64,000 nt of DNA from Zanthoxylum bungeanum (lineage: Eukaryota > Streptophyta > Magnoliopsida > Sapindales > Rutaceae), in contig SKCR01041607.1 in the NCBI GenBank assembly GCA_019454045.1, forward strand, positions 1 through 64,000, in the 5' to 3' direction. The stretch's first letter is position 1. Every line of letters begins with the position of its first letter. Position numbers and translations under genes: made by a program. Below the pieces are notes generated by a model. The model was not told the origin of the DNA. It saw only the letters and a program-made list of their open reading frames with translations, and searched no databases. This document shows positions 24,801 to 35,543 of this stretch, in pieces.

Positions 24801-25670
24801 CGTTTTTCATCTATTGATTGCATCTTCTATCCTTGTCTTAGATTGATTTATTATCATTTGTGTATCCATGTCGTGATAGCATTTGAGTATTATTTCTTGT
24901 GGTATATCAGATGGAAACCCAGACATAAATTCCGTAGCCGATTCCGAATGGACGGTAGTGCAGTCTGTACTTGGGATACAATTCCACGTACCACTTGGAA
25001 AAGTGCTCACATGTGTGTTTGTGTCCATATTAGTTATCTTCTTTTGCACAACGTCATAGCATGCTTAATTTAATGCCTAATTGCATCCTTAAGTGTCTTT
25101 TTGCATTATGTACTTAGTTGACTCCTTTATTTACACATGGACATGTAATGGCTATTTGTTTATGCTTCCGCACGTATAAGTATGATATGTCTATGAAATC
25201 ACATGTTCGCCATTATTTGATTCGCTTTTATGTGTGCTTGCATGGTTAGTGTGTGCTTTTGTTTCCATGAATACAATATGCCAATGAAGTTGTATGTTCG
25301 TTGCTACTTTGACGTACTTTCAAGCATGCAATCTTAGATGTGAGATATATGCAAATTTAGGTGTAAGTTTTACATTTGCGCATATGAATTTAGAAGCATG
25401 ATACTCTTGGAAATAAGTGTTACTTAAGCTTGATTAAATTATTACACAAATCCTTTCATTACAAGTGACATAAGTGAGGGGACCATTCCGAACCCAACGG
25501 TTTGCGGTCTTCCCTTGCGAGGGGTGAGTGCGGCCTTAAATCTCATTTTCCCGGTTCATACTGGGTGGCGACTCCATTATTCTCCGGTTTAGTCCCCCGT
25601 GGCTACTCCGTACTCCCGACTAGGCCGCGAGCCTAGAACATCATGCGTCGTCCAATTTCTATGTCCCACA
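21900..25670 (+). repeat. A 3' LTR
   Basis: 3771 bp, uninterrupted, TGTAGG...CCCACA. Differs from the 5' LTR by scattered substitutions and small indels, for example an extra TTAAATCTAAAT-type piece near 22245, and by the number of 175-bp units. It therefore shows the uninterrupted form of the LTR. Confidence 0.88.
23828..24790 (+). repeat. about 175-bp tandem repeat in the 3' LTR of A
   Basis: GCGCATGGGC-type cores at about 23850, 24011, 24187, 24363, 24538 and 24712 (spacing 161-176 bp). The array is bounded on each side by a copy of the 95-bp block (23650-23750 and 24905-25000). Confidence 0.85.
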
Positions 25671-25885
25671 CGCGTCTTCAAACGCAAATCGAATGCAAAC
25701 CTTCTCACTTAAAACGTTCGAACGCATCATAAACGCAACACGAACGTAAACTCTCTGGAATAACTTGTTCGAACGCGTTCTCGAACGCTCCACGAACGTG
25801 AACTCTGGAAAACTTCGTTCGAACGTGTTCTCGAACACAACATGAACGTGCACACACTGGATAGTCTCGTTCGAATGTAGATATG
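25671..25885. repeat. GTTCGAAC-rich minisatellite, right part
   Basis: Continuation of 12418-12541. Cores CGTTCGAACG recur about every 50-55 bp, separated by CACGAACGTGAA-type half sites and CTCTGG spacers. It belongs to the leader of T1. Confidence 0.75.
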
Positions 25886-26396
25886 AACGCGACACTAACA
25901 AACTAAGTCCTGGAATTGTGTCTAAATAGAAAAGACTTAGATTAATTTAATTAATCACGATATTAACTTAGTAAATGATATACTGAGTCACAATAATCTT
26001 TGTAGTATAGATTTAAGTTATTATTAGGGTGTTCAATTATCACAAGCATACACATAGTTATAAAGTTGAAAATTAATTGTGTGCTGCATACTTGGTTGAG
26101 AATTTAAAGTGTAATAATACACAAGCAATTCCATCCAATCTTGATTGACACAAACACATATATCTACACATATCGTATATTGAATTGTAAAATTAAAAGT
26201 GTAATACTATGTTTTGAATTACTAAGAGATTCTATCAAGAAAATGTATGGCGTGGGAGGTTATGACATGTTAATTATGATACGAAGTATAAATTAATTAA
26301 CATAGACCTTATACCTAAATTTGCAATTGATAGCCAACATAAGTGTGAGGCATGTGTATGCATAGAGCATCATTTCATTTCATAGAATGAAGTTCT
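25886..26396. other. T1 leader, no gene seen
   Basis: AT-rich sequence between the minisatellite and the first recognisable integrase residues. Gag and protease expected here are missing or beyond recognition. Confidence 0.5.
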
Positions 26397-28705
26397 GAAC
26401 CATTGGAACTTGTACACACTGATGTGTGTGATATGAATATTGTGCAAACAATAGGCGGTAAAAAGTACTTCGTCGCTTTTATCGATGAAAGCACAAGATT
26501 CTGTTATGTGTATTTGCTGAGGAGTAAAGATGAAGCTATAGAGAGCTTTATACACTATAAGAACGAAGTTAAAAATCAACTTGGCAATAAAATCAAAAGA
26601 ATCAGGAGTGATAGATGTGGTGAATATGTGTCACCATTTGGTGAATATTGTTCCAATCATGGAATTATTCACGAAACCATTGCTCCTTATTCTCCTCAAC
26701 AAAATGGGATTGTTGAGCGCAAAAACCAAACGTTGAAGGAAATGATTAACGCCATGTTGATAAGTTATGGTTTACCCCAGAACTTGTGGGGAGAAGTCTT
26801 GCTTTCCGCGAACTACGTTCTAAACAAGCTTCCTCACATGAGATTGGACAAGACACCACATGAGTTGTGGAAAAGTCATTTACCTTCCTACAAATACCTT
26901 AAAGTGTGGGGGTGTCTTGCCAAAGTAATGGTTCCTAAACCTAATAAGGTTAGAATAGGACCCAAACTGTTGATTGTATATTCATTGGATATGCTCGCAA
27001 TAGTAGTGCGTATCGATTCTTGGTACATAAGTCTGAGATTCCTGACATCAATCCGAATATGATAATTGAGTCAATGAATGCGACATTTTTTGAAGAGACG
27101 TTTCCTTGTAAAGAAAGACAAAGAATATGATCTCTCAAAAGAACGATTGATACTGTCAAAGACAGTGATCAGGTTGACCGAGAGTCAGATCAACGCGCAA
27201 ACGTTGAGACAATCAAACCTTGACGTAGAAAAAGAGCTAGAACGTCTAAGTCGTTTGGTCCCGATTTTCTGACATACTTGTTAGAAAATGAGCCTTAAAG
27301 CTGTAAAGAAGCAATGTCTTCGCCGAAGGCACCTTTGTGGAAAGAGGCTATCAATAGTGAGATTGATTCAATCCTACAAAACCATACTTGGGAATTGGTT
27401 GATCTTTCTCCAGGTTGTAAGCCACTGGGCTACAAATGGATATTCAAACGGAAGATGAAACTGGATGGATCAATAGATAAGTACAAGACAAGGCTTGTCA
27501 TAAAAGGTTATAGACAAAAAGAAGGCCTTGATTACTTTGACACTTATTCACCAGTGACTCGCATCACATCGATAAGAATGCTCATAGCCATAACAGTTAT
27601 ATTTGGTCTTGAAATACATCAAATAGATGTAAAGACGACATTCTTGAATGGTGAATTGGATGAAGAGATTTACATGGAACAACCAGAATGGTTTAATGTT
27701 CCTGGACAAGAACAGAAGGTGTGCAACCTTGTAAAATCCTTGTACGGATTAAAATAAGCACATGTACAATGGCATGAGAAATTTGACAAAGTGATGTTGT
27801 CAAGTGGGTTTAAAACCAATGAGTGTGGTAAGTGTGTGTACACTAAATCAACTCAAAAAGGATATGTCAATGTGTGTCTCTATGTAGACGATATGCTGAT
27901 AATTGGTAGTAATCATGAAATGATTCATTCTACCAAGAAAGTGTTATCCAGCAAATTTGATATGAAAGATTTGGGAGTAGCTAACCTAACTCTTCATCTA
28001 TCAAAGAATACTGGCTCAAACGTATCGCAATTAGAGTATTCAAGGATCATCGGAAGTCTGATGTATCTCACGAATTGCACAAAAGCTGATATCGCTCAAG
28101 CTGTGAACAAGCTCAGCAGATATACGAGAAATCCATGACATAACCACTGGAAAGCCATGGTAAGAGTTTTGAGGTATCTGAGAGAAACTTAAAAATATGG
28201 GCTGTATTATGCGAGATATCTTGCTGTTCTAGAAGGATACAGCGATGCTAACTGGATATCTGATACAATGGATTCTAAATCTACGAGTGGATTTGTTTTC
28301 ACACTTGGTAGTGCAGCCGTGTCATGGAAATCCTCGAGGCAAACATGTATTGCCCGGTCTACTATGGAATCAGAGTTCATTGCATTAGACAAAACAGCGG
28401 AAGAAGCAGAATGGCTTAAAAACTTCCTGGAGGATATTCATAGTTGGCCCAAACCGATGTCATCGATAATCATACATTGTGATAGCCAATCGACTATTGG
28501 GAGAGCCCAAAATACAATGTATAATGGTAAGTCTCGACACATACGTTGGAGACATAATACTATACGTCAACTGCTCTCAAGTGGCATAATATCGATCGAT
28601 TATGTTAAGTCGAAGGAAAACCTAGCGGATCCACTTACTAAAGGTTTACCTAGAGAGCAGGTTGAGAAGTCATCGAGGGGAATAGGCTTGAAGCCTATAA
28701 ATTAA
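26397..28705 (+). pseudogene. T1 pol relic: integrase, reverse transcriptase, RNase H
   Basis: Integrase core at 26397-27000 with LVHTDVC, RSDRCGEY and the D-x35-E Glu in GIVERKNQTL. A degraded linker with several stops follows (27000-27313). Reverse transcriptase at 27314-28135 has APLWKEAINSEI, the GYKWIFKRK block and the catalytic CLYVDDMLI. A TAA after SLYGLK (27755) breaks it, and a deletion near 27985-28000 removes the segment before the RNase H connector. RNase H at 28200-28705 shows [20 protein letters not shown] and [12 protein letters not shown]. At least five stops or frame changes rule out a product. In the family this polyprotein copies element RNA into DNA and integrates it. Confidence 0.88.
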
Positions 28706-29279
28706 GAATTTTCACTGTGGAAACCCAACCTAGCTGACTAAAGATCCCAAGATCTAGGTTCAAAAGGGACAACTGAAACTTTGTGTAATTCAAAACAAGC
28801 ACTGAAGAGTTTTGTACTTTTTCCCATTCCGATAATGACGCTGAGTGCTATGTGTCAAGGTTAGGATAAACTAAGGCTTTTAATGATCACTATATTATGA
28901 GATGAGTCCTAATGGAGGTAAATGAAGATTACCTCTTCATAGTAGATCACCTATTTGAAGTAAGAAGTGAGGCCGCTTCCATGGGATTTTACAAGCTGAT
29001 TTCCCTAAAGTGCTTGATGAATACAGGACCGCTGTTCAGGGCTGAAATGAACACAACCATAGAACGGGAAATGGTCAAAATAAAGATATGTGTTGGCAGT
29101 TGTCTTGGTTTACACCAACGGCAGAACAATTTAAGACTATGGGTTACTGGTTCGCCAAGTAAATCTGATTGTCATTCACGAGGAAAGGTTCAAGGTGAAA
29201 GCTACCTATTTCGATGCAGCTTTAGTTCACGGAAACTCTCTCAAGTGTCTACATGAATATTTAGAGAATTATGGGGGAT
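28706..29279 (+). other. T1 3' untranslated region and polypurine tract
   Basis: Non-coding stretch from the RNase H end to the 3' LTR. ATGGGGGAT at 29271-29279 is the likely polypurine tract. The short ORF at 28912-29256 has no protein likeness. Confidence 0.6.
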
Positions 29280-29846
29280 TATTGGAAATTCTCTAATTAT
29301 TGTGTTTGGATGGAGGAGAGACATGTCCCTTGGATGGTACCCCAATGGGACATGTCCTCCAATTTAGAAGAACACTCATTGGGCTCCAAATGGTGCATGA
29401 AGGGGTATAACCCTTAGGAGGGTTACACCCCAAACCAAATGATGCCCTTAAGGCACCCTTCCATGTCTATTTAAAGGACTTTGGAGGTTTATTCTAGAAT
29501 CCAGATTTGGAAACAAAACTTGAGTCTCATCATTACATTTTTTGAGTAAAAGAGAGAGTTGCCCACCATTTCTTAGTTCAATATCTTCTTAAGGAGTGCC
29601 ACTTGGAGAAGAGGAATCCAAGTTATCCTGGGAGAACGTTAGCCACAAAACCCGTAGAGCACTGAGACGGGGCTAATAAGTTCTTAAGGACAGAGATTGA
29701 TCTCGACTTGGACGTCATTTATAAGATTTTTCTGGTTCTCAAACTTTTAGGGTTTATGCATGTTAGAGTAGATCTATTTTTATTTTCTGGTTTTGATTTG
29801 TTTGTTGCATGTTAATTTTCTATTTAATGACACCATACCACCAACA
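29280..29846 (+). repeat. T1 3' LTR
   Basis: 567 bp, same length as the 5' LTR. The first dinucleotide is TA instead of TG. The end CCAACA is followed by the TSD-like CATGC. Confidence 0.85.
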
Positions 29847-30666
29847 CATGCTTAGCAACTCGACCTGGTTGAAGAGGTCATAGAGAGTTTTAACCAAAAT
29901 CATCCACCTCGGTATACTGATCCGAGGAACGAATATGCGATCACAGGCCAATCTGCGCTTAAGTCAAGTGACGTATGCCCTAAAGTGAGAAGATATATTT
30001 CTAATAGGCTAATGATGATTGAGAGAAAGACAATGGTTCTCATTTGAAGTAGCCTCTGCCAGCCGATATATGGAGGTGTAGTGGTAGATAAGTGGCAGAG
30101 CAGAGCTGCTAGAGGCTGGTGCATTGACAAGGAAAAAGACAATTTGATTGGCCGAATTGTGGGTAGTTGAGGAGAGTTGTTACTGCAATGATGACGGAGT
30201 GACATGAACTGACGTCATGAGTGGTGGAATAATGGATTTGGAAGCCTATATAAATGGGTTGAAGTTTCAGATTCAATGTTTAGAAAATCTCGCATCTCAT
30301 AACTTAAAAAGAGCTAAGAGCCAATAGTTTAGTGATAGAGAGAAAAAGTAGGTCAGCGCCTGATCACTTGAGAGAATTATAACGGGCTAGTGTAAGACCT
30401 GAGGTGTTCGATATTATATCTTGTATTCCTCCCTCACTTGTAACTCGGGTCGGTATTGACCCCGAACAAGTAATAAAATACACATTTTTTCTCCCATGAA
30501 TGTAGGTTGGAGCCACTCTCCATCGAATCATGTAAATTATGTGCATTTCTTGTCTACCCACTAAATTTGCTTTTGGTTCCCTACTGACCAAATAAATTCA
30601 TTGTTGATGGAGGTTTATTCGAGGGGTTAATTTCCCATATTGCCTTTCGAACGAAAAAAGTCGTCA
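29847..30666 (+). repeat. G1 5' LTR, right part
   Basis: Runs from the T1 junction to TCGTCA just before the primer-binding site. It contains the likely promoter (TATATAAAT at 30247-30255) and a possible polyadenylation region at about 30470 (AATAAAATA). The short ORFs on either strand have no likeness. Confidence 0.6.
30247..30255 (+). promoter_or_regulatory. TATA box in G1 LTR
   Basis: TATATAAAT in the U3/R region of the G1 5' LTR, about 420 bp before the LTR end. Position and sequence fit an LTR promoter. Confidence 0.5.
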
Positions 30667-30671
30667 ATAGT

Positions 30672-30689
30672 TGGAGCCGTTTGTGGGGA
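30672..30689 (+). other. primer-binding site of G1
   Basis: TGGAGCCGTTTGTGGGGA resembles the TGGCGCCGTTGCCGGGGA-type primer site common in Athila/Tat gypsy elements, with several changes. Confidence 0.6.
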
Positions 30690-30720
30690 AAATATAAAAA
30701 TCAACAAATACACTAAAACG

Positions 30721-31110
30721 ATGGCAGAAGATGAAAATCATAGAGTTCTGGAGGCCTCAACGGCGGAATGGATAGAAAAGATGGAAGAAAGCTTACAGTT
30801 GGAAATGGAGAATGCACGAAAAGAGATGGAGGTGACCCAAACCTTCATGAAAACCATGATAGAGAAGATTGAAAACTTGGAGAAGAAAATATGAGAGCAG
30901 ACACAAGCGGGCCACAGTAGAAGGGAAGAAGAGATTGTCAGTGAGAAGATGGACAATAAGGCATATTGCTCTATCATAATACTAGGGGGCATAGAACCGA
31001 GAATTGTACAGAATTGCAAGACCAAGTCGAGAACTTGGTGAGGAATGGATACCTCAATAAGTGTGTTGACCACGATGTCATGAGGGTGAGACAGTGCCAA
31101 TAGCAGAGGT
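30721..31110 (+). pseudogene. G1 gag relic, internally deleted
   Basis: Starts ATGGCAGAAGATG. The first 58 residues or so form a Glu/Lys-rich coiled coil (EKMEESLQLEMENARKEME), then a TGA at 30892. A second frame at 30975-31085 reads a gag knuckle of the form YHNTRGHRTENC followed by an LQDQVENLV helix. That is how Tat/Athila gag proteins end. The main gag domain between the two is missing, so an internal deletion joined the N-terminus to the knuckle. Confidence 0.6.
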
Positions 31111-31507
31111 CATCAGGTCGAGTGCCTATCATCTGGAGCAATTGGATGGCACCCAGCTCAGGAAACCATGGAACACAAAGGTGTAGTGGGAGCGTTGTCG
31201 ATAGAGCCTCTCTGAAATGACCCGTAAAGAGTTGTAATATGGGCGGTAGATCCATGGAATACAAGAAATGTTTTCTCATTTTTAAATAAATAACTCGTAA
31301 CTTTACACGCTTGTTGTTTATTGGGATGGGAAAAATTTTCTTTGTATTTTCCAAAAATACTCGTGATCGGAATACAACAAGGGTTGCAAGACCTATGGGA
31401 AAAACACGCACCCTCGTGGCACGCCAATCCTCAGTGTTGTTATAAAATCCACAGGCTGAAATGTTATTACCCAATGACTTGAACCTTTGAGAATAAATCA
31501 ATAAACA

Positions 31508-31845
31508 TGTGTGGCATTTGGCACCTCAGGGTAACTATAGCACGTTCGACGAGAGGTCCAGCATAGCGTTTAGCGCCCCCAGATAACCATAGCACATATG
31601 GATCAAAGACATTGAAGTCATGTGTGGCGTTTTGTGCCTTGGGGTAACCATAGCACGTTCGGAGAGAGGGCCAGTGTGGCGTTTGGCGCCCCTAGGTAAC
31701 CACAAGACGTATGGATTGAAGACATTAAAGACAAGTGTGGTATTTGACACATTGGGGTAACCATAACACGTTCGGTGAGAGGGCCAACATCGCGTTTGGC
31801 ACCTTCAGGTAACCATAACACGTATAGATTGAAGACAACTTTGAG
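31508..31845 (+). repeat. about 112-bp tandem repeat in G1 3' region
   Basis: Three units starting GTGTGG at about 31511, 31622 and 31735 (spacing 111-113 bp). Each contains ACCATARCACGTTCG and a half-unit variant, so the true unit may be about 56 bp duplicated. Minus-strand ORFs across it are by-products. Confidence 0.7.
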
Positions 31846-32678
31846 GTACTACAGTACCATTGGTTTGCATAGCATGAGGAGAGATAATGCACTCATGGAA
31901 TTTGCCGCCCATAGAGAGAGTTGGAGGCGCATAACACAGATAAGGCTAGAAGGCCTCCATGGCATTACAGACTCGAGGCCTAACTAGCATAAGGGGTAAT
32001 TCCCCCATGGCATTGGGCACTTCTGATCCGTAGCTCGATTCGTTGGGACATCCGAACTATAAGGTTCAAAATTATTTTTTTGGGTAACGAAGGGAATGAC
32101 GTTGCTTCAGTTTCCTTGATTTTTTTTGGGTATGTGCGGAGTGTGTGATACGTCAGCCTCGTTACACTTATCGACTTTTATTTCTATTTTGCATGACTTG
32201 GTATGGGACGCCATTACCAGTGTTCTTGAAGGCGGTCGAAGGTTGAAAATATTCCTTCAAGGTCTTTGAGATTGTGCGTATAATAGCTCGGGGCTGTATT
32301 TGTTCCGCTGAGGCCATGTTATTTTGAATGGCATGAGGATGGAACATTCCTTTTGGGGCCAAATGGTTATAATGGCCCAGGATCAGGTATATTCCACCAA
32401 TTTATTTTGTAGATATTTGTAAGTCATTTTTCTTCTGGGATTTCAGTATGTCGAGAGCATGTATAAGCCCAAGGTGGCACAAGATGAGCTTCTTCAAGCA
32501 GAGAAGCCAGTGAATGAACTGACCAGAGTTACCTCGAGTCAAACCTATTTGGTCAGAGAAGGCCTGGTGGAATTGATCGCCAAGTTATGAATCAAAAGTA
32601 GAGAATGAACCACCATCTTTTATAAAGTTCTCGGCATCAACTCACCAACTCATTGATATCGAGAACTGGGTGGACATG
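31846..32678. other. G1 3' region, no intact gene
   Basis: Non-coding or decayed. A plus-strand stretch at 32440-32587 reads as a short helix-rich fragment (QDELLQAEKPVNEL), possibly an old ORF. It ends in GAACTGGGTGGACATG before the 3' LTR, a poor polypurine tract. Confidence 0.4.
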
Positions 32679-32905
32679 TGTTGATGGTGGTTTTTCACCA
32701 TGAGGAAGTTCAAATACCGATGAGGGGTAGATTTGGGTTTGTACTTGGCCTAGAGAGGATCTTAAAGGTCCAAAGACCCAGAGCGGCTGAAGTCAGATAG
32801 AGGGTCCTGATCACACTATACATATGTGTTCACCGAATGGCATAGTAAGTCGAGGATGAAGTGAGTTGTTGACCCGATCCTACATAGAGAAGAAGTGGTG
32901 GATTT
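32679..32905 (+). repeat. G1 3' LTR, left part
   Basis: Matches the first 228 bp or so of the 5' LTR (11478-11705) and is cut at 32905, where S1 begins with TGTTAGCG. Its continuation is not found in the window. Confidence 0.75.
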
Positions 32906-33556
32906 TGTTAGCGTCATTGAACTCAATGATGGATTTTGATGATGCAATATGCAAGAGACTTCGACACACATTCACAAACATTACAAAAAGAGGTCGAAAC
33001 AAATTGATTATGAAGGACAAATGAATGTGAAGACTCAAGCGACAAACAAAGATATCTAGTGTAGTCTTATAGGTTAGGGCTCTCATTGTAAGTGAGTATA
33101 TAATTCAAGTACTCTAAGCTCATAGGACTCATGCACATTCATACAGATGCATTAGGGTCAAGTGCAAAATATTTAAAACCTTCAAATCCTGAGACTGAGA
33201 TCGGTATACAGGTCTGTGATACCAATATACTACTCTGCTCTGCCTTGGGCAGATTTACACGCTCTCTGGAATCAAACTACTCCATATCGGCCTCCTATAC
33301 TGGTCAGATGGGGTTTGCATAGCTACTGGAATCGGGACGGATCATATCAGTCCCCATACTGGTTAGCTAATCGATTAGCTAACCGACATATCGGTCACCA
33401 TACCAGTTAGTAATCCGGTATGTGTGCTTTAATCTTCAACGGTAATAGATCTGTTATATTTGCTAGACCGGCATATCGGTCTCAAACAGAGAGTTGGGCA
33501 ATTTTTCACCTTCATTATAAATTAAGCCCCAATTTCGTTTTTGCAATCTGCTAACA
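32906..33556 (+). repeat. S1 5' LTR
   Basis: Starts TGTTAG. The end is set at the CTAACA at 33551-33556, which mirrors the start, but no clear primer site follows, so the end is uncertain. Confidence 0.55.
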
Positions 33557-33647
33557 CCTTCCTAGATTTTCTCTAAGGAAAAAACATTGAGAGTAACTTA
33601 AATCTTATTGATCAAACACTCTCATCATAATCATCATTGTATCATGT

Positions 33648-34235
33648 ATGGATAAAATTCATGCTTTGGAAAATGATGATATTTGCTTAAAGGCCAAGCA
33701 TGAAAATGATGTGGTGACCGATCAAAATGAGCATGCATCTCATATTGAATAAAGTCATGCTTTAAATTTCGAGGATATGTGTTTAAATGATAAGCATGAA
33801 CATAGTGTATAGAACATGTCAAATGAAGCATCTATTTCTAAATCATCATGTGCTTTTGAATCTTTGAAAATTGAAAATGATGATTTGAATAAGAAATTAG
33901 ATGATTTGTATGACATTGTGAAAAAATTCACTAAAGGTGAAAAGAATTTTAAAATGCTACTTGATTCAAAAAAAAGTGTGTTTGGAAAACGTATTATTCA
34001 GATAAATGAAAAATATTTGAAAAATATTTTATGAAAGAATCCAAATCATATACACATTCATCTCATGTACATGCTCTAAAGTAATTAAATCGAATGTTAA
34101 ATATCATGCATGTAATATGATAGGTCACAAAAGTTATGATTATTGGACTAAAAAGAAAAATATGACTATTATTTGGGTTCCAAAAGGAACTAAGATTAAC
34201 CTCCATAGACCCAAGAAAGTTTGGTAGCAAAATAT
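33648..34235 (+). pseudogene. S1 gag relic
   Basis: ATG at 33648, then several stops. The clearest piece (33816-34033) has the SIRE-type helix SLKIENDDLNKKLDDLYDIV, then FTKGEKNFKMLLDSKKSVFGK. At about 34085-34235 the knuckle remnant HACNMIGHKSYDYW is followed by WVPKGT and the PKKVW segment. Two Cys of the CCHC set are lost. Protease and pol are absent. Confidence 0.7.
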
Positions 34236-35098
34236 GCTTAAATAATTTTGTTGGGGAAACTTTGGGAATGATTCTTAATGAGAAATGTAAACGATCCCAA
34301 AGACTTAACACAAAATGAGGAAATAGCTTAAAAAGAAGAATATCAAAAACTTTACCTCAAAAAGTGAATAAGTTTCAAGATCAGTGGATTTGTCACGTGG
34401 TGATAATGGTACAAGATAAAATTCATATTTACGGAAACAATGGTATCGTTTCCTCCACCTTACTTGAGTATGCTTAATTTTTGACATGAAACTGGACTTT
34501 ATTATGAAACATGTTATTGATTGGGAAATTTTTGAGCTAAATTATATGAATCTATGCTTGATCATATCATTAATCTCATTTGGTATCAATTGGTATCACA
34601 TAGGACTTATTTATATATGATATGTGTGATCCTTTTGGAGTATTAATATTGAATATGGCTTGCCTTATTCATTATTAGTTGAAAATAAAATGCATAGATA
34701 TTGGTTTAACTTGGATGATTTTGATGATTATCAATGCATGGACATTATATTGTATAGCAAAAAGGAATAATCGTATAGAAAATGCTAAGTGTGCATATTA
34801 TAAACTTTATAATTATGTTTTGTGCACATGTTGTTTGGTATCTCTTAGAGCTTAATTTTTACTTCTCCATCCTTTTTTATTATGTCAATGTGGGAGAAAT
34901 CATATAATATGATTAAAACTTGTGTTACCATCACCTTTGTATTAAAGTGGAGCAAATTTGTGTGCTAATGTATATGTCTAAGTATTATAAAGAAATATTA
35001 AAGGCAATCACATGTTGAAGGGGAGCTACAATCGTCAATAAATTTGAAACTCTCAAAGCTCACAAGTTTAAAGGTTGTCATCATAAAAAGTATGAGAT
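34236..35098. other. S1 interior, no gene seen
   Basis: AT-rich non-coding DNA ending in a polypurine-like TTGAAGGGGAGCT (about 35016) and the terminal GTCATCATAAAAAG text. Pol must have been deleted between gag and here. Confidence 0.5.
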
Positions 35099-35543
35099 TT
35101 TTAGCACTATTAAACTCATTGATGGATTTTGATGATGCAACACGTAAGAGACTTTGACGCGCATTCACGAACATTACAAAAATATATTGAAGCAAATTGA
35201 TTATGAAGGGAAAATGAATGTGAAGACTCAAGTGACAAACGAAAATATCTAGTGTAATCTTATAGCTTAGGGATCTCATTGTAAATGAGTCTATAATTCA
35301 AGTACTTTAAGTTCATAAGACCCATGCACATTCATATATATTCATTATGGTCAAGTGCAAAATATTTTAAACCTTCAAATCCTGAGATTTCTGCACTGAG
35401 ACCGGCATATCAGTATGTGATACTGGTATACTGGTGACTCTGCTTTACCTTGGGCAAATTTGAACACACTATGGATCCAGGCTACTCTATACCAGCCTCT
35501 ATTACCGATCAGCTAGAGTTTTCATAGCTATTGGAATCGGGAC
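35099..35543 (+). repeat. S1 3' LTR, left part
   Basis: Co-linear with 32906-33336. It breaks at GGGAC (35539-35543), where the C1 LTR begins. GGGAC is then one half of the expected target-site duplication of C. Confidence 0.7.

Larger units (their letters stand above)
12542..25670 (+). mobile_element. A: Ogre/Tat-like element with giant LTRs, no coding capacity
   Basis: LTRs 12542-18602 (with D1 nested; about 3760 bp net) and 21900-25670 (3771 bp), both TGTAGG...CCCACA. The flanks CGAGT (12537-12541) and CGCGT (25671-25675) are a diverged TSD. The interior (18603-21899) has a PBS, a leader of about 1.1 kb, a tandem array of about 28-bp units, a second array of 40-42-bp units and a polypurine tract. 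There is no gag or pol. Leader and first array match element B, which still has gag, so A is a deletion derivative that would need proteins from a relative. LTR size, PBS and B's gag suggest Ogre/Tat of Ty3/gypsy. Confidence 0.85.
11755..29846 (+). mobile_element. T1: Ty1/copia element with nested Ogre-like insertion
   Basis: Two 567-bp LTRs in direct orientation (11755-12321 and 29280-29846) with TGTTGG...CCAACA ends, flanked by CATGT/CATGC. The plus-strand interior carries integrase, reverse transcriptase and RNase H relics (26397-28705). Gag and protease are not recognisable. The leader between the 5' LTR and pol is split by element A (12542-25670). The insertion is in the 5' LTR of G1. 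The order of events is G1, then T1, then A, then D1. Confidence 0.85.
11478..32905 (+). mobile_element. G1: Ty3/gypsy element (Athila/Tat-like), heavily interrupted
   Basis: Its 5' LTR begins with TGTTCAG at 11478 and is split by T1 (11755-29846). It resumes at 29847 and ends at about 30666. The 3' LTR starts at 32679 with TGTTGATGG and is split at 32905 by S1. The two LTR starts share the block around AGATTTGGGTTTGTACTT and the GAGGATGAAGTGAGTTGTTGACC block. The interior (30667-32678) is only about 2 kb: PBS, a gag relic, a tandem repeat and non-coding DNA. Pol is missing. The rest of the 3' LTR would lie beyond the inserted elements. Confidence 0.75.
32906..35543 (+). mobile_element. S1: SIRE-like Ty1/copia relic
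   Basis: LTR starts at 32906 (TGTTAGCG) and 35099 (TTTTAGCAC, mutated) share about 440 bp, including GATGGATTTTGATGATGCAA and the repeated ATCGG-type text. Before the second LTR lies TTGAAGGGGAGCT...TGTCATCATAAAAAG, as at the 3' end of SIRE/Maximus elements. The interior holds only a gag relic. The second LTR is cut at 35543 by C1. Confidence 0.75.
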
